Source: Campylobacteraceae bacterium
Lineage (GTDB): Bacteria; Campylobacterota; Campylobacteria; Campylobacterales; Campylobacteraceae
Length of the DNA: 35,608 nt
Assembly (NCBI GenBank): GCA_031274495.1
Contig: JAISQB010000069.1
Span: 1 to 35,608 of the forward strand
Direction of reading: 5' to 3'
In this document: positions 15,271 to 24,399 of the stretch, piece by piece
Layout: each line of letters opens with the position of its first letter
How positions within the stretch are numbered: position 1 is the stretch's first letter
Made by a program: the position numbers and the translations under genes
The notes under the pieces: generated by a model
The model's database searches: none
Told to the model about the DNA's origin: nothing
What the model saw: only the letters and a program-made list of their open reading frames with translations

Positions 15271-16521
15271 TCATCCGGTTTTTAAAAATATCCTCTTCCC
15301 CGAACAGGGCATTTTGGATGCCTGTGACACCGCTTCGCCTATGACTAAGATAGCGGGTTTATCGCACAGTTTTGCCATCTCTTCAAGCTGTCCCAAAGTG
15401 CCTATGACGGTCGTCTGCTCGGGGCTGTCTATCTTAGAGATAAAAGCTGTCGGGATATCCGAACTCACACCTACCTCTTTTGCCTTTTTGACGATTTTAT
15501 CGGCGAAACTATATGCCATCAGCACTATCACCGTATATGAAAAACTCTTTAAAAGCTCCACCCAGTCGTCGTTAAACTTACTCTCCCGTAAATGCGCCGA
15601 GACTATCAAAGCCCCCGCCGAAAAGCCGCGCAATGTCGGTGTGACGCCGCCCGCCAGACAGCCCGCAAATACGGAGCTCACGCCGTTTATCATCTCCACT
15701 TGCACGCCCTCCGCGCTCAAAAACGCCGCCTCTTCGTAGACGCGCCCAAATACCGCGGGGTCGCCGCCTTTGAGTCGTCCTACGCGAAGCCCATCTTTGG
15801 CGTACTTTAAAAGCATTTCGTTTATCTCGTCTTGCAAAAATTTATGGCAACCCTTTGTTTTGCTGACATCTATCTTTATGCAGTTTTTGGGCAACAGCTC
15901 TATCACCTCTTTGCCCACAAGCGCGTCTATCATCGCTATCTGTAGGGAGCTTAGCGCCTTTAGGGCTTTGATGGTGAGGTTGTCCGCACTCCCCGGACCG
16001 CAGCCTATCAGCAAAACTTTGCCGCCATCAGGATGTATATTTGTGTCGCCGCGCTCTCTTTTAGCTTTTATATTTTCGTAAAATTTTTTGGACTGTTTTG
16101 GCAAAACGGCAGCTATGAGACCTCGTATAAATTGCGCGTATTTGGGGGAGGCGCCACCTGTGCTGACCGATACGCACAAATCGTGATCTTTCACGACCGC
16201 CCCAAAATAAAAGTCGCAATATTTTGGCATATCCACGCAGTTAAGTAAAAAACCCCGCCCCTTTCTGCTCTCCCACAAAAGTTTAGACAAGCTCTCATCC
16301 CCCGTGGCGTTTATCACGACATCGTGGTCTGCTAAATGGGCGAACGAGAAAGCCTCTTTTATTATCTCTTTATCCTCAAAAAAAGCGTCCGTTATCTCTT
16401 TTGCCACTATCGTCAACGCGCAGTCGCTTGCCCTAACGCTTTTGGCTTTCAGGGCGGCGGCTTTGCCTGCCCCTATCAAAAGGACCTTTTTGGGTGTGAG
16501 CGCGACGGGGAGTATATTCAT
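15271..16521 (-). CDS. cysG: Siroheme synthase (precorrin-2 dehydrogenase/ferrochelatase + uroporphyrinogen-III methyltransferase)
   Basis: 416 residues with two domains. Residues 1-150 form the NAD-binding CysG/Met8-like part (VLLIGAGKAAALKA, INATGDESLSKLL). Residues from about 167 form the SAM-dependent methyltransferase (VLLIGCGPGSADNLTIKAL, GLRVGRLKGGDPAVFGR, GVTPTLRGFS). Together they turn uroporphyrinogen III into siroheme, the cofactor of the sulfite reductase encoded just upstream. The start overlaps the sir stop by four bases, so translation is coupled. It is slightly shorter than E. coli CysG (457), mainly in the linker and the first domain. Confidence 0.93.
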   Translation of the reverse strand: MNILPVALTPKKVLLIGAGKAAALKAKSVRASDCALTIVAKEITDAFFEDKEIIKEAFSFAHLADHDVVINATGDESLSKLLWESRKGRGFLLNCVDMPKYCDFYFGAVVKDHDLCVSVSTGGASPKYAQFIRGLIAAVLPKQSKKFYENIKAKRERGDTNIHPDGGKVLLIGCGPGSADNLTIKALKALSSLQIAMIDALVGKEVIELLPKNCIKIDVSKTKGCHKFLQDEINEMLLKYAKDGLRVGRLKGGDPAVFGRVYEEAAFLSAEGVQVEMINGVSSVFAGCLAGGVTPTLRGFSAGALIVSAHLRESKFNDDWVELLKSFSYTVIVLMAYSFADKIVKKAKEVGVSSDIPTAFISKIDSPEQTTVIGTLGQLEEMAKLCDKPAILVIGEAVSQASKMPCSGKRIFLKTG

Positions 16522-18806
16522 TTTTTCCTTATCCTAACGAGCCAGTATCCGCCATCTTGCTTCGTCTGCTCCTCCACTGCGTGACCCTCCGATGCCACTG
16601 AGCGGGGCACATTGTCGATAGGGGCGCCGTCATCAAGCAGTATCTCCAAAATCTCCCCACTCTTCATCTGCGCCAAATCCATCTTTGTCTTCACAAAGTT
16701 CATCGGACACGACACGCCGCGATAATCTTTAAATCTGTCAGCGCCTTTCGTCTCGATTTTTGCCGCTTTTTGCTCTATCTCGGCGGCAAATTTCAAAGAG
16801 TTGTCCATCGTGCCGTAAAGCTCGATGACTGCGTTGGCAAGATTTACCACCTCTTTTGTTGCCGCCCCATCCAAAAGCGGTAAAAATTCAGCGCTTACGA
16901 GCCCTTTTTCGATAAAATGCTTCTTAAAGGCTTCTAGCACCTCTTTTTCGCTCCTCGCCTCTTCACCTCTTGCGATTAAGAGCATCCTTGTCGCCAAAAG
17001 CCTTATATTTGTGAGATTCTCTTGGCTTGGCTCCTCTTTTAGGGCTAATAGCAGCGCCTTCTTATCGGCGTCTATCAAGTCGTACATTCCCGCACTGCAC
17101 TCTCCCGCGCCCCTGCCTTTGAGTGAGAAAATCTCATTTGAGAGATAATCATAATATGGGTTTTTATCCTCATCAAATGGCGGCACATAGGAGTATTTTT
17201 GCGCCAACTCTACGATCTTTTGTTCACCCGCGCCATCTACCCAATCCGCAAAGCTTTTATGCTCTTTTTTCACCTCTATCCAAGTTTTTAAGAGTTCCGC
17301 CATAAATGAGGGCAGATGATAGGCGCTGATATCGGCTACTCTTTTGCCAAAGCGGGTGATATTTTCGCCGATTTTCGCACCTGCTAATATATTGTACGCG
17401 GGATACGGATTTGACCCCTCTCTAAGCACTTTGCCGAAAAATCCGATATCGGCGATGGAGTGTCTGCCGCAGCTATTCGGACAGCCGGACATATGGATTT
17501 TGAGCCCTTTTAACTCATCAAGATTCACCCCTTCACTAAATAGTTTTTTCTCTATCGCTTTTAACGCCCCGCGTGGTATTGTGATGCCAAGCTGACAAGT
17601 GGCGGCGCCCGTGCAAACGACGCTATCGCCGATAATGGCGGGTTTTACGGTAAGCGGCGAGATATCTTTTAGTGTGGGGTAGAGTGAAATTAGCTCTCCT
17701 GCTTGCAAGTTTCTAAGGTATATATTTTGGTCGCTTCCGAAGCGTATGATATCCCTGTCGCCTGCTATCTTTTCAAGCAGTTGTGCCAACTCTTTGGCGT
17801 TTTTGGCTGGTAAATCTCCCAATGATAACGGGACTTTTGCGCAAAAATAGCCCTCTTGTTTTTGGGCGTATACATATCTATCCCACCAGAGCTGCTCTTC
17901 GGCGCTTAAGGTCGGAAGTTGGCTATCGTTCAGCGGGGTGACTTCTGGGAGCTCTTCGAGTTCAATCTGCCAACTGCCCTCAGCTTTTAACTTCTCAATC
18001 TTAGCCTCTACCAACCTCCTAAACTCCTCCTCCCCCAACTCCTCAAACAAAAATCTAAGCCGCGCATTGTGTTTGTTTTTTCTGTTGCCCTTTTCGTCAA
18101 AGACCTCTTTGATGGCTTGCGAGAGTAGAAATATCTCGTTTTCGGGCAAAAAGTCGATAAAGGGATGTCCCACTCGCGATTTTGCCCCCATACCTCCGGC
18201 TACGAAGACGCGAAAGCCCTTTTTGCCATTTTGCACTTTGGCGATAAATCCTACATCTATAAATGTCGCCCCACCCCTGTCTGCCGCGCTGCCGCTGAAG
18301 GCTATCTTATACTTTCTGGGAAGCGAGTAGGAGTCTTTTTTCTCTAACATTTTTGAAGTTAAGGCAAGCGCGTGCGGCGTCACATCGAAAACTTCATCTT
18401 TGGCTATCCCAGCGTAGGGGTCGGCGGTGATATTTCTTACGGTGTTGCCGCCTCCACCCCTGCCTGTGAGCCCTATCTCGTGTAAGACTTCAATGACTTG
18501 CAAAAAGTCCTCTATCTTCACATAATGCAGCTGTACGCCGCCTCTTGTCGTCACGTGCAGGACGGAGTTGGCGTATGTTTGGGATAGGTTTGAGAGCCTA
18601 AGCAGCTGTTTTGGCGTGATGACGCCGCCCGCTAACTTCACCCTTACCATATATGTATTTGGCTCTCTTTGCTCATAAATGCCAAAGGGCACGCGGATGG
18701 TTTTAAACGCCAGCGCGTCCAAAGAGCCATTTAAAAAGTCTCCGTACTGTTTTTTAAACGCCGTAAAATCGCTGTTTACAGCCTGTGGTATAGTATATCC
18801 GCTCAT
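16518..18806 (-). CDS. sir: Siroheme sulfite reductase fused to a C-terminal TusA-like domain
   Basis: 762 residues. Residues 30-535 are a ferredoxin-type nitrite/sulfite reductase with two half-domains. The siroheme/4Fe-4S ligands are Cys398-X5-Cys404 (CTGAATC) and Cys442-X3-Cys446 (GCPNSC). Residues 550-690 form a mostly helical segment with GAGECSAGMYDL (Cys570). Residues 692-762 are TusA-like (YRGVSCPMNFVKTKMDL, Cys700 in the CPxP position, though the second Pro is Asn). Context with cysHDN and hcySFD indicates reduction of sulfite to sulfide. The TusA part could hand sulfur to HcyS as a persulfide (inference). The start overlaps hcyD by four bases. A nitrite reductase role is possible but less likely here. 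Confidence 0.92.
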   Translation of the reverse strand: MSGYTIPQAVNSDFTAFKKQYGDFLNGSLDALAFKTIRVPFGIYEQREPNTYMVRVKLAGGVITPKQLLRLSNLSQTYANSVLHVTTRGGVQLHYVKIEDFLQVIEVLHEIGLTGRGGGGNTVRNITADPYAGIAKDEVFDVTPHALALTSKMLEKKDSYSLPRKYKIAFSGSAADRGGATFIDVGFIAKVQNGKKGFRVFVAGGMGAKSRVGHPFIDFLPENEIFLLSQAIKEVFDEKGNRKNKHNARLRFLFEELGEEEFRRLVEAKIEKLKAEGSWQIELEELPEVTPLNDSQLPTLSAEEQLWWDRYVYAQKQEGYFCAKVPLSLGDLPAKNAKELAQLLEKIAGDRDIIRFGSDQNIYLRNLQAGELISLYPTLKDISPLTVKPAIIGDSVVCTGAATCQLGITIPRGALKAIEKKLFSEGVNLDELKGLKIHMSGCPNSCGRHSIADIGFFGKVLREGSNPYPAYNILAGAKIGENITRFGKRVADISAYHLPSFMAELLKTWIEVKKEHKSFADWVDGAGEQKIVELAQKYSYVPPFDEDKNPYYDYLSNEIFSLKGRGAGECSAGMYDLIDADKKALLLALKEEPSQENLTNIRLLATRMLLIARGEEARSEKEVLEAFKKHFIEKGLVSAEFLPLLDGAATKEVVNLANAVIELYGTMDNSLKFAAEIEQKAAKIETKGADRFKDYRGVSCPMNFVKTKMDLAQMKSGEILEILLDDGAPIDNVPRSVASEGHAVEEQTKQDGGYWLVRIRKK

Positions 18807-19201
18807 ATTGTCACCTCTATCTCTTCTAAAGTTACTTCACCGCCTTTGATTTTAAAGGACTTCACAACGGGCTCTTTGTCCGCCAATGAGACGATGATGT
18901 AGCTGATATTTGGGTCGTATGCCAGTCTTATATCCTCTTGTGATGGGCGCGCGGGAGTTATCGGGTGCGAATGGTAGCAGGCTATGAGTCTCCACCCCTT
19001 TGCCGAAGCCTCTTTGAAAGCGTCAAACTGCTCTTGTGGGTCGAAGCTGAAATGCTCCTCGCTGTGGTCCGTGTTGGTCATCTCGTACAAAACTTTCGCC
19101 TCGCCGCTAATACCGCCCAGATATCCGCAAGCCTCTATGGGGGCGTCCTTTTGGGCGTGTTTTATGATGGCTTCATAGATGCTTTTAGGAATTTTTATCA
19201 T
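18803..19201 (-). CDS. hcyD: JAMM-type metalloprotease HcyD (sulfur carrier protein processing)
   Basis: 132 residues, a compact Mov34/MPN+ zinc protease. The JAMM motif is complete: Glu23 (PIEACGYL), His77-x-His79 (CYHSHP), ten residues, then Asp90 (SQED). In Wolinella succinogenes HcyD removes the residue after the Gly-Gly of HcyS so it can be activated; the related mycobacterial Mec+ cleaves cysteine from CysO. The HcyS encoded here ends in Gly-Gly-Gly-Ala and so needs exactly such trimming. It overlaps hcyF by 17 bases and sir by four. Confidence 0.9.
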   Translation of the reverse strand: MIKIPKSIYEAIIKHAQKDAPIEACGYLGGISGEAKVLYEMTNTDHSEEHFSFDPQEQFDAFKEASAKGWRLIACYHSHPITPARPSQEDIRLAYDPNISYIIVSLADKEPVVKSFKIKGGEVTLEEIEVTI

Positions 19202-20003
19202 TTTTCACCTCGCACACCGCCTGCTCGTAATCGCTTAAATGCGTTATCCCCTCCGCGCCGCAGACTCTGCATTTTGGATTTTTGCTAAGCTTGATACTTC
19301 TAAATGTCATACTTTTGGCTTCAAAACTCAAAAGCGTGTTATACAAAGGCGTCCCCGCTCCCGTTATAAACTTCAAAGCCTCCGCCGCCTGTATCGTCCC
19401 AAGCATACCCGCGACCGCGCCAAGTATCCCGGCACTTGAGCAAGTAGGCACGACACCTGCGGGTGGGGGCGCGTTAAAGACACACGCGTAGCAGGCGCTT
19501 TTATGCGGGTCGATAGTCATACTCTGCCCTGAAAATCTCAAAATCCCGCCGTGCGAATAGGGCTTTTTGGCTAACACGCACGCGTCGTTTATGAGAAACT
19601 TTGTAGCGAAATTATCGGTCCCATCTATCACGAAATCATAAGGCGCTATGATATCCAAGATATTATCCGCGCTTATCATCGTGTGGTAGGTATTCACTTT
19701 CACATTTGGGTTTATGAGGAGCATTTTTTGTTTTGCCGACTCCACTTTTGGGATGCCCACATCGTTTGTGGCGTGTATGATTTGCCGCTGCAAATTGCTC
19801 AAATCCACCACATCGCCGTCCACTATACCTATCTCGCCCACGCCCGCCGCGGCAAGATAGAGCGCTATGGGTGAGCCAAGACCGCCTGCGCCTATGATGA
19901 GGACTTTGGCGTTTATAATCTTCTCTTGCCCCTCGATGCCGACATCTTCTAAGATAATATGCCTTGAGTAGCGCTCCAACTCTTCGTCGCTGAATTCTCT
20001 CAC
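19185..20003 (-). CDS. hcyF: ThiF/MoeB-type adenylyltransferase HcyF
   Basis: 272 residues, E1-like enzyme. The ATP-binding loop is GAGGLGS (38-44), followed by VDGDVVDLSNLQRQ and DGTDNFATKFLIND. Zinc ligands are Cys171/Cys174 (CYAC) and Cys245/Cys248 (CRVC), and Cys188 in VPTCSSAG is at the catalytic-cysteine place. There is no rhodanese domain, as in MoeB and ThiF. It adenylates the C-terminal Gly of HcyS so that it can accept sulfur as a thiocarboxylate. It overlaps hcyS by four bases. A MoeB or ThiF function cannot be excluded by sequence, but hcyS and hcyD on either side support the homocysteine route. Confidence 0.9.
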   Translation of the reverse strand: MREFSDEELERYSRHIILEDVGIEGQEKIINAKVLIIGAGGLGSPIALYLAAAGVGEIGIVDGDVVDLSNLQRQIIHATNDVGIPKVESAKQKMLLINPNVKVNTYHTMISADNILDIIAPYDFVIDGTDNFATKFLINDACVLAKKPYSHGGILRFSGQSMTIDPHKSACYACVFNAPPPAGVVPTCSSAGILGAVAGMLGTIQAAEALKFITGAGTPLYNTLLSFEAKSMTFRSIKLSKNPKCRVCGAEGITHLSDYEQAVCEVKNDKNS

Positions 20004-20209
20004 GCGCCACCGCCCATAAAATACAAAAAGTTGATAACATCACCCTCTTTCAAAATCGTCCCCTCATAATCAGGCTGTCTTAAAAACTCGTCGTTTAACT
20101 GCACGGAGACCATATCGGGCATCTCAACTTTTTCTAATTTTAAAAGCTCTGCGACGGAGAGCTCGCCTTGTTGGAACTCTTTTGTTTCACCATTTATATT
20201 AATCTTCAT
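20000..20209 (-). CDS. hcyS: ThiS-like sulfur carrier protein HcyS with extra C-terminal alanine
   Basis: 69 residues, beta-grasp ubiquitin-like fold as in ThiS (MKININGE..., FQQGELSVAELL, GDVINFLYFMGGGA). Canonical ThiS ends in Gly-Gly; this one ends Gly-Gly-Gly-Ala, so the last Ala must be removed before activation. That is the hallmark of HcyS in Wolinella succinogenes, processed by HcyD and adenylated by HcyF, both encoded directly downstream. As a thiocarboxylate it supplies sulfur to MetY. The ATG at 20209 is preceded by AAAGGA, 21 bases after the cysN stop. Confidence 0.92.
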   Translation of the reverse strand: MKININGETKEFQQGELSVAELLKLEKVEMPDMVSVQLNDEFLRQPDYEGTILKEGDVINFLYFMGGGA

Positions 20210-20230
20210 CTATATATCCTTTATTGTAAT

Positions 20231-21742
20231 TTAAATCTGATACAAAATCTGATTTTGGTCTGTAAATCTATAAGGAAAATGCTTTTTTAAAAGCGCAAAC
20301 AGCTCATCTTCAAAACTGCTTTTATCCTCATTTTGTTCGGGTATATTTTCAAGGACTATCCCGCCGCCCACAGCGTCGAAATTATCCACCAAGACGAACC
20401 TCCCAAGTGTCGCGTTATCGTAGAAACTCGACAGCGCTACAGGGTGCGACAAAGAGAGTATCACGCTGCCGCATTCGTTTCTTTTCAAGTCGTTGCGTGT
20501 CGCGCCGCTCTCTTCATCCCCCAAAACCCGCTCTATCTTTTCAAGCTGCGCGCTCACTTTTGCGCTGCCGAGCTTAAAGAGGTAATTTTTGTGAAACACT
20601 AAGGGCAAAGAGCCAAGCCAGATGAGGTTCGCGCGGATTTTTGAGCTTACACTCACTAAAGCGTTCTCGTCGGCTTTTATCATCACTTCACCGTTTTTGA
20701 CATAAATCTCCTCTTTTAGAGTAAAGCCCACCGCTTCGTTGGTTTTGGCTTTTGTCTTGGGCGGAGCGTTCCAAACCTCTATATTTTTTATGTGCGCCTC
20801 TTTGTTGGAGGGGAGGAATTTGACAAAATCGCCCGCCTTTATCTCGCCGCTTACTATCGTGCCCGCGTATATCCGCCTATCGTCGTTGTCGTTGCTGAAG
20901 CGGTAGACATCTTGCAGGGGCATCGCAAAAAAGAGCTCTTCGTTGGAGGGGAGATTGTGAAATCCATCCAACACTTCTAATATCGTTTTGCCCTGATACC
21001 ACGACATTTCGGGGGCAAGGTGCGTGATATTTTTGCCCTCTCTGGCGCTGATGGGGATGAATGCCACGGGCTTTACATTTAAGGTGTCCAGATACTCCTC
21101 GTACTCATTTTTTATCCTCCTAAAAACAGCCTCGTCGTAATTTAACGCGTCAAGTTTGTTGATAGCCACGAGCACTTGCGAAATGCCAAGCAGTGATAGA
21201 AGCAGCCCGTGCCTTTTGGAGTTTTCAGCCACACCTTCGATAGCGTCTATCACAAGCACAGCCGCCACCGCACGCGACGCGCCGCTTAGCATATTGCGCA
21301 AAAACTCAATGTGTCCCGGGGCGTCTATGATGACATATTCCCGCAGTGCGCTTTTGAAAAAAATCCTCGCGCTATCTATCGTGATGCCCTGCTTTTGCTC
21401 ATCTTCCAAGGCATCCAAAAGCATAGAGTATTCAAAAACCCTGCCGTTTTTAAGGCAAGAGTTTTTAACGCCCTCTAATTTTCCCTCGGGGAGTGAGCCG
21501 GTGTCTGCCAAAAGACGACCCACCAATGTGCTCTTGCCGTGGTCAACGTGACCCGTTATCACAATATTCATCCTATTATCTTTGACTTCGCAGACGGCAG
21601 AGCCATCTTTGCGACGGGGAGCAGGCTCCCTCGACCCACCTAAAGGATCCCCCAAAGAATTTGCATCGCAAATTTTTGGGGACTCTAAAGCTACCCGCTT
21701 GCGCGGGAGAGGTTTGGCAGCGTTTCTTGCTTTCTCACTCAT
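20231..21742 (-). CDS. cysN: Sulfate adenylyltransferase subunit 1 (GTPase), with unusual N-terminal extension
   Basis: 503 residues from the ATG at 21742, or 446 from an internal ATG at 21571. The catalytic part begins [15 protein letters not shown], with the GTPase P-loop [13 protein letters not shown] (G3) and NKLD (G4), followed by EF-Tu-like beta domains. With CysD it makes APS from sulfate and ATP, driven by GTP. The upstream ATG forms TAATG with the cysD stop and has GAGGGG nearby, matching the coupled starts of this operon. The internal ATG has only a poor site. The extra 57 residues are encoded by hairpin-rich repeat DNA (21617-21707) and have no counterpart in CysN. No APS-kinase domain is fused. 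Confidence 0.9.
   Translation of the reverse strand: MSEKARNAAKPLPRKRVALESPKICDANSLGDPLGGSREPAPRRKDGSAVCEVKDNRMNIVITGHVDHGKSTLVGRLLADTGSLPEGKLEGVKNSCLKNGRVFEYSMLLDALEDEQKQGITIDSARIFFKSALREYVIIDAPGHIEFLRNMLSGASRAVAAVLVIDAIEGVAENSKRHGLLLSLLGISQVLVAINKLDALNYDEAVFRRIKNEYEEYLDTLNVKPVAFIPISAREGKNITHLAPEMSWYQGKTILEVLDGFHNLPSNEELFFAMPLQDVYRFSNDNDDRRIYAGTIVSGEIKAGDFVKFLPSNKEAHIKNIEVWNAPPKTKAKTNEAVGFTLKEEIYVKNGEVMIKADENALVSVSSKIRANLIWLGSLPLVFHKNYLFKLGSAKVSAQLEKIERVLGDEESGATRNDLKRNECGSVILSLSHPVALSSFYDNATLGRFVLVDNFDAVGGGIVLENIPEQNEDKSSFEDELFALLKKHFPYRFTDQNQILYQI
21617..21707. repeat. Hairpin-rich repeat element at the 5' end of cysN
   Basis: Three palindromes follow each other. The first is GGGAG/CTCCC with loop CAGG (21617-21630 overall). 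The second is a 14-bp stem at 21650-21681, CCCCAAA then AATTTGC against GCAAATT then TTTGGGG, with one bulged G. The third is CCCGC/GCGGG with loop TTGC (21694-21707). Such arrays are typical of dispersed intergenic repeats, yet the whole stretch is stop-free in the cysN frame. Confidence 0.7.
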
Positions 21743-22620
21743 TACATATACCCCTCTTTCCTTAATGCTTCCAATGTTCCTCCGCCCTCTTTATCTTGCG
21801 CTCTGCCTGAGCGTTCGGCTATGTTTTTGAATTTGCCGCTTACTAACTCCTCTATAATCTCCTGCGGGTTTTTAGCTTCCGACGACACAGGGCTCGTACA
21901 CGGATAACAGCCCAAAGAGCGGTATCTTTTGCCATCGCCTTGGTTGAAATATACGGGAATGACGGGGATATTTTCCCTTTGGATATACTCCCAGATATTA
22001 AGCTCCGTCCACTCCAAAAGGGGGTGAACTCGCACGTGCGTTTTTGGGGCAAATTCGGTTTTGTAGAGATTCCAAAGCTCAGGGGGCTGCGTGCTGGCGT
22101 CCCATTCGCTCTTCTCATCGCGCGCTGAAAAAACTCTCTCTTTCGAGCGGCTTCCCTCTTCGTCGCTTCTAACTCCCACTATCACGGCGTTGTAGGCGGG
22201 GGCGTTTTTTATCTCGCTCCAACTGTCCGTTTTGGGGTCGTAAACGCGCCTCTCCCACGCCCCATCAAGCGTGTATTTTAGGGCGTTGCTCTTTAACTCT
22301 TTACAGCAAGATATCCTATCAAGCCCATCTACAAATGTCCGTTTATTCGCCAGCGCTTCCTTGTTTTGTCCCACGACGAGGCGGAGTTTCAACTCTTTTG
22401 CTATCTTATCTCTGTAGGTTATCATTTCGGGGATTTTAAAGTTTGTATCCACGTGGATAAGCTCAAACGGCACGTGTCCGAAAAACGCCTTTTTGGCAAG
22501 CCACAACAAAACGGTGCTATCTTTGCCGATAGACCAGAGCATACCGATATTTTTGAACGATTTGTACGCCTCTCGGATGATAAATATACTTTGTGATTCT
22601 AATTTTTCAAGTTTATCCAT
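21742..22620 (-). CDS. cysD: Sulfate adenylyltransferase subunit 2
   Basis: 292 residues, PP-loop ATP pyrophosphatase family. The PP-loop SIGKDS is at residues 30-35. Other signatures are [12 protein letters not shown], the [14 protein letters not shown] stretch, [10 protein letters not shown] and [11 protein letters not shown]. With CysN it forms the ATP sulfurylase that activates sulfate to APS. The length fits E. coli CysD (302). The ATG at 22620 follows AAAGGAG. The stop overlaps the extended cysN start (TAATG). Confidence 0.95.
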   Translation of the reverse strand: MDKLEKLESQSIFIIREAYKSFKNIGMLWSIGKDSTVLLWLAKKAFFGHVPFELIHVDTNFKIPEMITYRDKIAKELKLRLVVGQNKEALANKRTFVDGLDRISCCKELKSNALKYTLDGAWERRVYDPKTDSWSEIKNAPAYNAVIVGVRSDEEGSRSKERVFSARDEKSEWDASTQPPELWNLYKTEFAPKTHVRVHPLLEWTELNIWEYIQRENIPVIPVYFNQGDGKRYRSLGCYPCTSPVSSEAKNPQEIIEELVSGKFKNIAERSGRAQDKEGGGTLEALRKEGYM

Positions 22621-22624
22621 AAAT

Positions 22625-23332
22625 CTACTCCTTTATATGCAAGCCGCACTCTTTGTGCTCGGGGTTTTCCCACCACCATCTGCCCGCTCTTATATCTTCA
22701 TCTTCTCTCACCGCTCTCGTACAGGGTCTGCAGCCGATGCTTTTGAAGCCTTGCGCGTACAGCGGGTTAAGAGGCAAATTATACTTTTTTATATGTGAAA
22801 AGAGTTCATCTTCACTCCAAAACGCAAGCGGATTTATCTTGAAGAGGTTAAATTTTTCATCATACTCTACAGATTTTAGCTCGCTTCTTGTGACCGATTG
22901 CGCCGCTCTAAGACCCGTAACCCACGCAGCTTTACCACTCAACGCACGAGATAGCGGCTCCACTTTTCTTATATGACAGCAAAGATGGCGGTTTTCCAAG
23001 CTCTCCCTCATACCCCAATCCCCAAGCCTCTCTTCCAAGCCCTTCACATCATCCGCTTTTGGCAGATACCTTTTGATGGATATCTTGAAAAACTCCTCCG
23101 TTTGTTGATGAAGCGCGAGACACTCGTCAAAAAGTTTGCCCGTGTCTAATGTGAAAACTTCCAAAGATTTTATGCGGCAGTGCGACAGAAAGTGTAAAGC
23201 CACCACATCTTCGGCTTGATAGCTAAATGATAGCGCGACAGCTCCTTTTATCTTGTCAATGACTCGTTGGAGTGACTCTTGTCCTTGCGAAAATGACGGC
23301 GGGATGGTTTGTTGAAGTATCTCATATGACAT
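22625..23332 (-). CDS. cysH: APS reductase (thioredoxin-dependent, 4Fe-4S type)
   Basis: 235 residues from the ATG at 23332, which has GGAG six bases upstream; an ATG six codons further up lacks a site. It has the PAPS-reductase fold ([21 protein letters not shown]). The cluster ligands Cys118-Cys119 (HLCCHIRK) and Cys201-x-x-Cys204 (GCRPCTR) are the signature of the assimilatory, iron-sulfur APS reductases. The catalytic Cys229 lies in HKECGLH. It reduces APS directly to sulfite, which agrees with the absence of an APS kinase in this operon. It overlaps the end of cysA by 11 bases. Confidence 0.93.
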   Translation of the reverse strand: MSYEILQQTIPPSFSQGQESLQRVIDKIKGAVALSFSYQAEDVVALHFLSHCRIKSLEVFTLDTGKLFDECLALHQQTEEFFKISIKRYLPKADDVKGLEERLGDWGMRESLENRHLCCHIRKVEPLSRALSGKAAWVTGLRAAQSVTRSELKSVEYDEKFNLFKINPLAFWSEDELFSHIKKYNLPLNPLYAQGFKSIGCRPCTRAVREDEDIRAGRWWWENPEHKECGLHIKE

Positions 23333-24386
23333 AATCGCTCCAACTCTCATCTTGCGCGTATATCTTCGCGCCGATAAATTGGATATAGACGCTCTTCTGG
23401 TTCGCCCCCCTTATCTTCACCCAATCCTTCTTATCTATATCCGCCTCTATCTCTTTTCCCCCCTCTATCGTCCGAAGCTCCACGCGTGTGCGGCTTCCCA
23501 AGACCCTGTGCGCGGTTATCTGCGCTTCGATAGATTTGCCGTCTTCGTTTGTGAGGGTTATCCTAACATCGTGCGGTCTTATGAAAAACGAGACATCCTC
23601 CTCGTCTTGTCTTTCCGACTCATCAAGCCGCAAAGAGCCTTTTTCAAGTCTGGCGTGGAAGAGGTTGACATTTCCCAAAAAGCCGTAGACAAAGGGGTTG
23701 GAGGGGTTGTCGTAGACATCTTCGGGGGTTCCTATCTGTTCTATCTTGCCCTTGTTTAAGATGACTATCTTATCGGAAACCTCCAGCGCCTCCTCTTGGT
23801 CGTGGGTGACAAATACGCTTGTTATATGTATCTCATCGTGCAGATATCTAAGCCAGCGCCTAAGCTCTTGTCTCACCTTCGCGTCTAATGCGCCAAAGGG
23901 TTCATCCAAAAGCAGCACTTTTGGCTCCACAGCTAAGGCGCGAGCAAGGGCAACTCTTTGCTTTTGACCGCCTGAGAGTTCGCTTGGTAGGCGGTTGGCG
24001 AGGGGTTCTAACTGCACCATCTTGAGAAGTTTGAAGACTTTATCTCTTATCTCCTCTTTGCTTGGTCTGGATGAGCGCGGGCGGATTTTTAGCCCAAAGG
24101 CTACATTGTCAAAAACATTCATATGTTTAAAGAGCGCGTAGTGCTGAAAGACAAATCCCACTTTTCTATCTTTCGTGGGCTTACTCGTGGACTCTTCGCC
24201 AAAAAAGCTGATGGAGCCGGAGTCGGGATTTTCAAGCCCCGCTATGATCCTAAGAAGCGTCGTTTTTCCTGAGCCTGATGGTCCAAGCAGCGCCGTTAAT
24301 TCGCCGTTTGGGATGGTGAGATTGATATCTTCAAGGGCGGTGAATGCGCCGAATTTTTTGCTGATATGCGATATTTCTATACTCAT
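23322..24386 (-). CDS. cysA: Sulfate/thiosulfate ABC transporter, ATP-binding protein
   Basis: 354 residues. The N-terminal ABC domain has Walker [10 protein letters not shown] (35-43), signature LSGGQKQR, Walker [15 protein letters not shown] and H-loop VTHDQEEA. The C-terminal TOBE-like regulatory part (from about 235) includes [14 protein letters not shown] and FIRPHDVRI, typical of CysA. It powers sulfate import through CysT and CysW. It starts 13 bases after the cysW stop, with AAGGA as ribosome binding site. Confidence 0.95.
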   Translation of the reverse strand: MSIEISHISKKFGAFTALEDINLTIPNGELTALLGPSGSGKTTLLRIIAGLENPDSGSISFFGEESTSKPTKDRKVGFVFQHYALFKHMNVFDNVAFGLKIRPRSSRPSKEEIRDKVFKLLKMVQLEPLANRLPSELSGGQKQRVALARALAVEPKVLLLDEPFGALDAKVRQELRRWLRYLHDEIHITSVFVTHDQEEALEVSDKIVILNKGKIEQIGTPEDVYDNPSNPFVYGFLGNVNLFHARLEKGSLRLDESERQDEEDVSFFIRPHDVRITLTNEDGKSIEAQITAHRVLGSRTRVELRTIEGGKEIEADIDKKDWVKIRGANQKSVYIQFIGAKIYAQDESWSDYVI

Positions 24387-24399
24387 AATTTTCCTTTAT

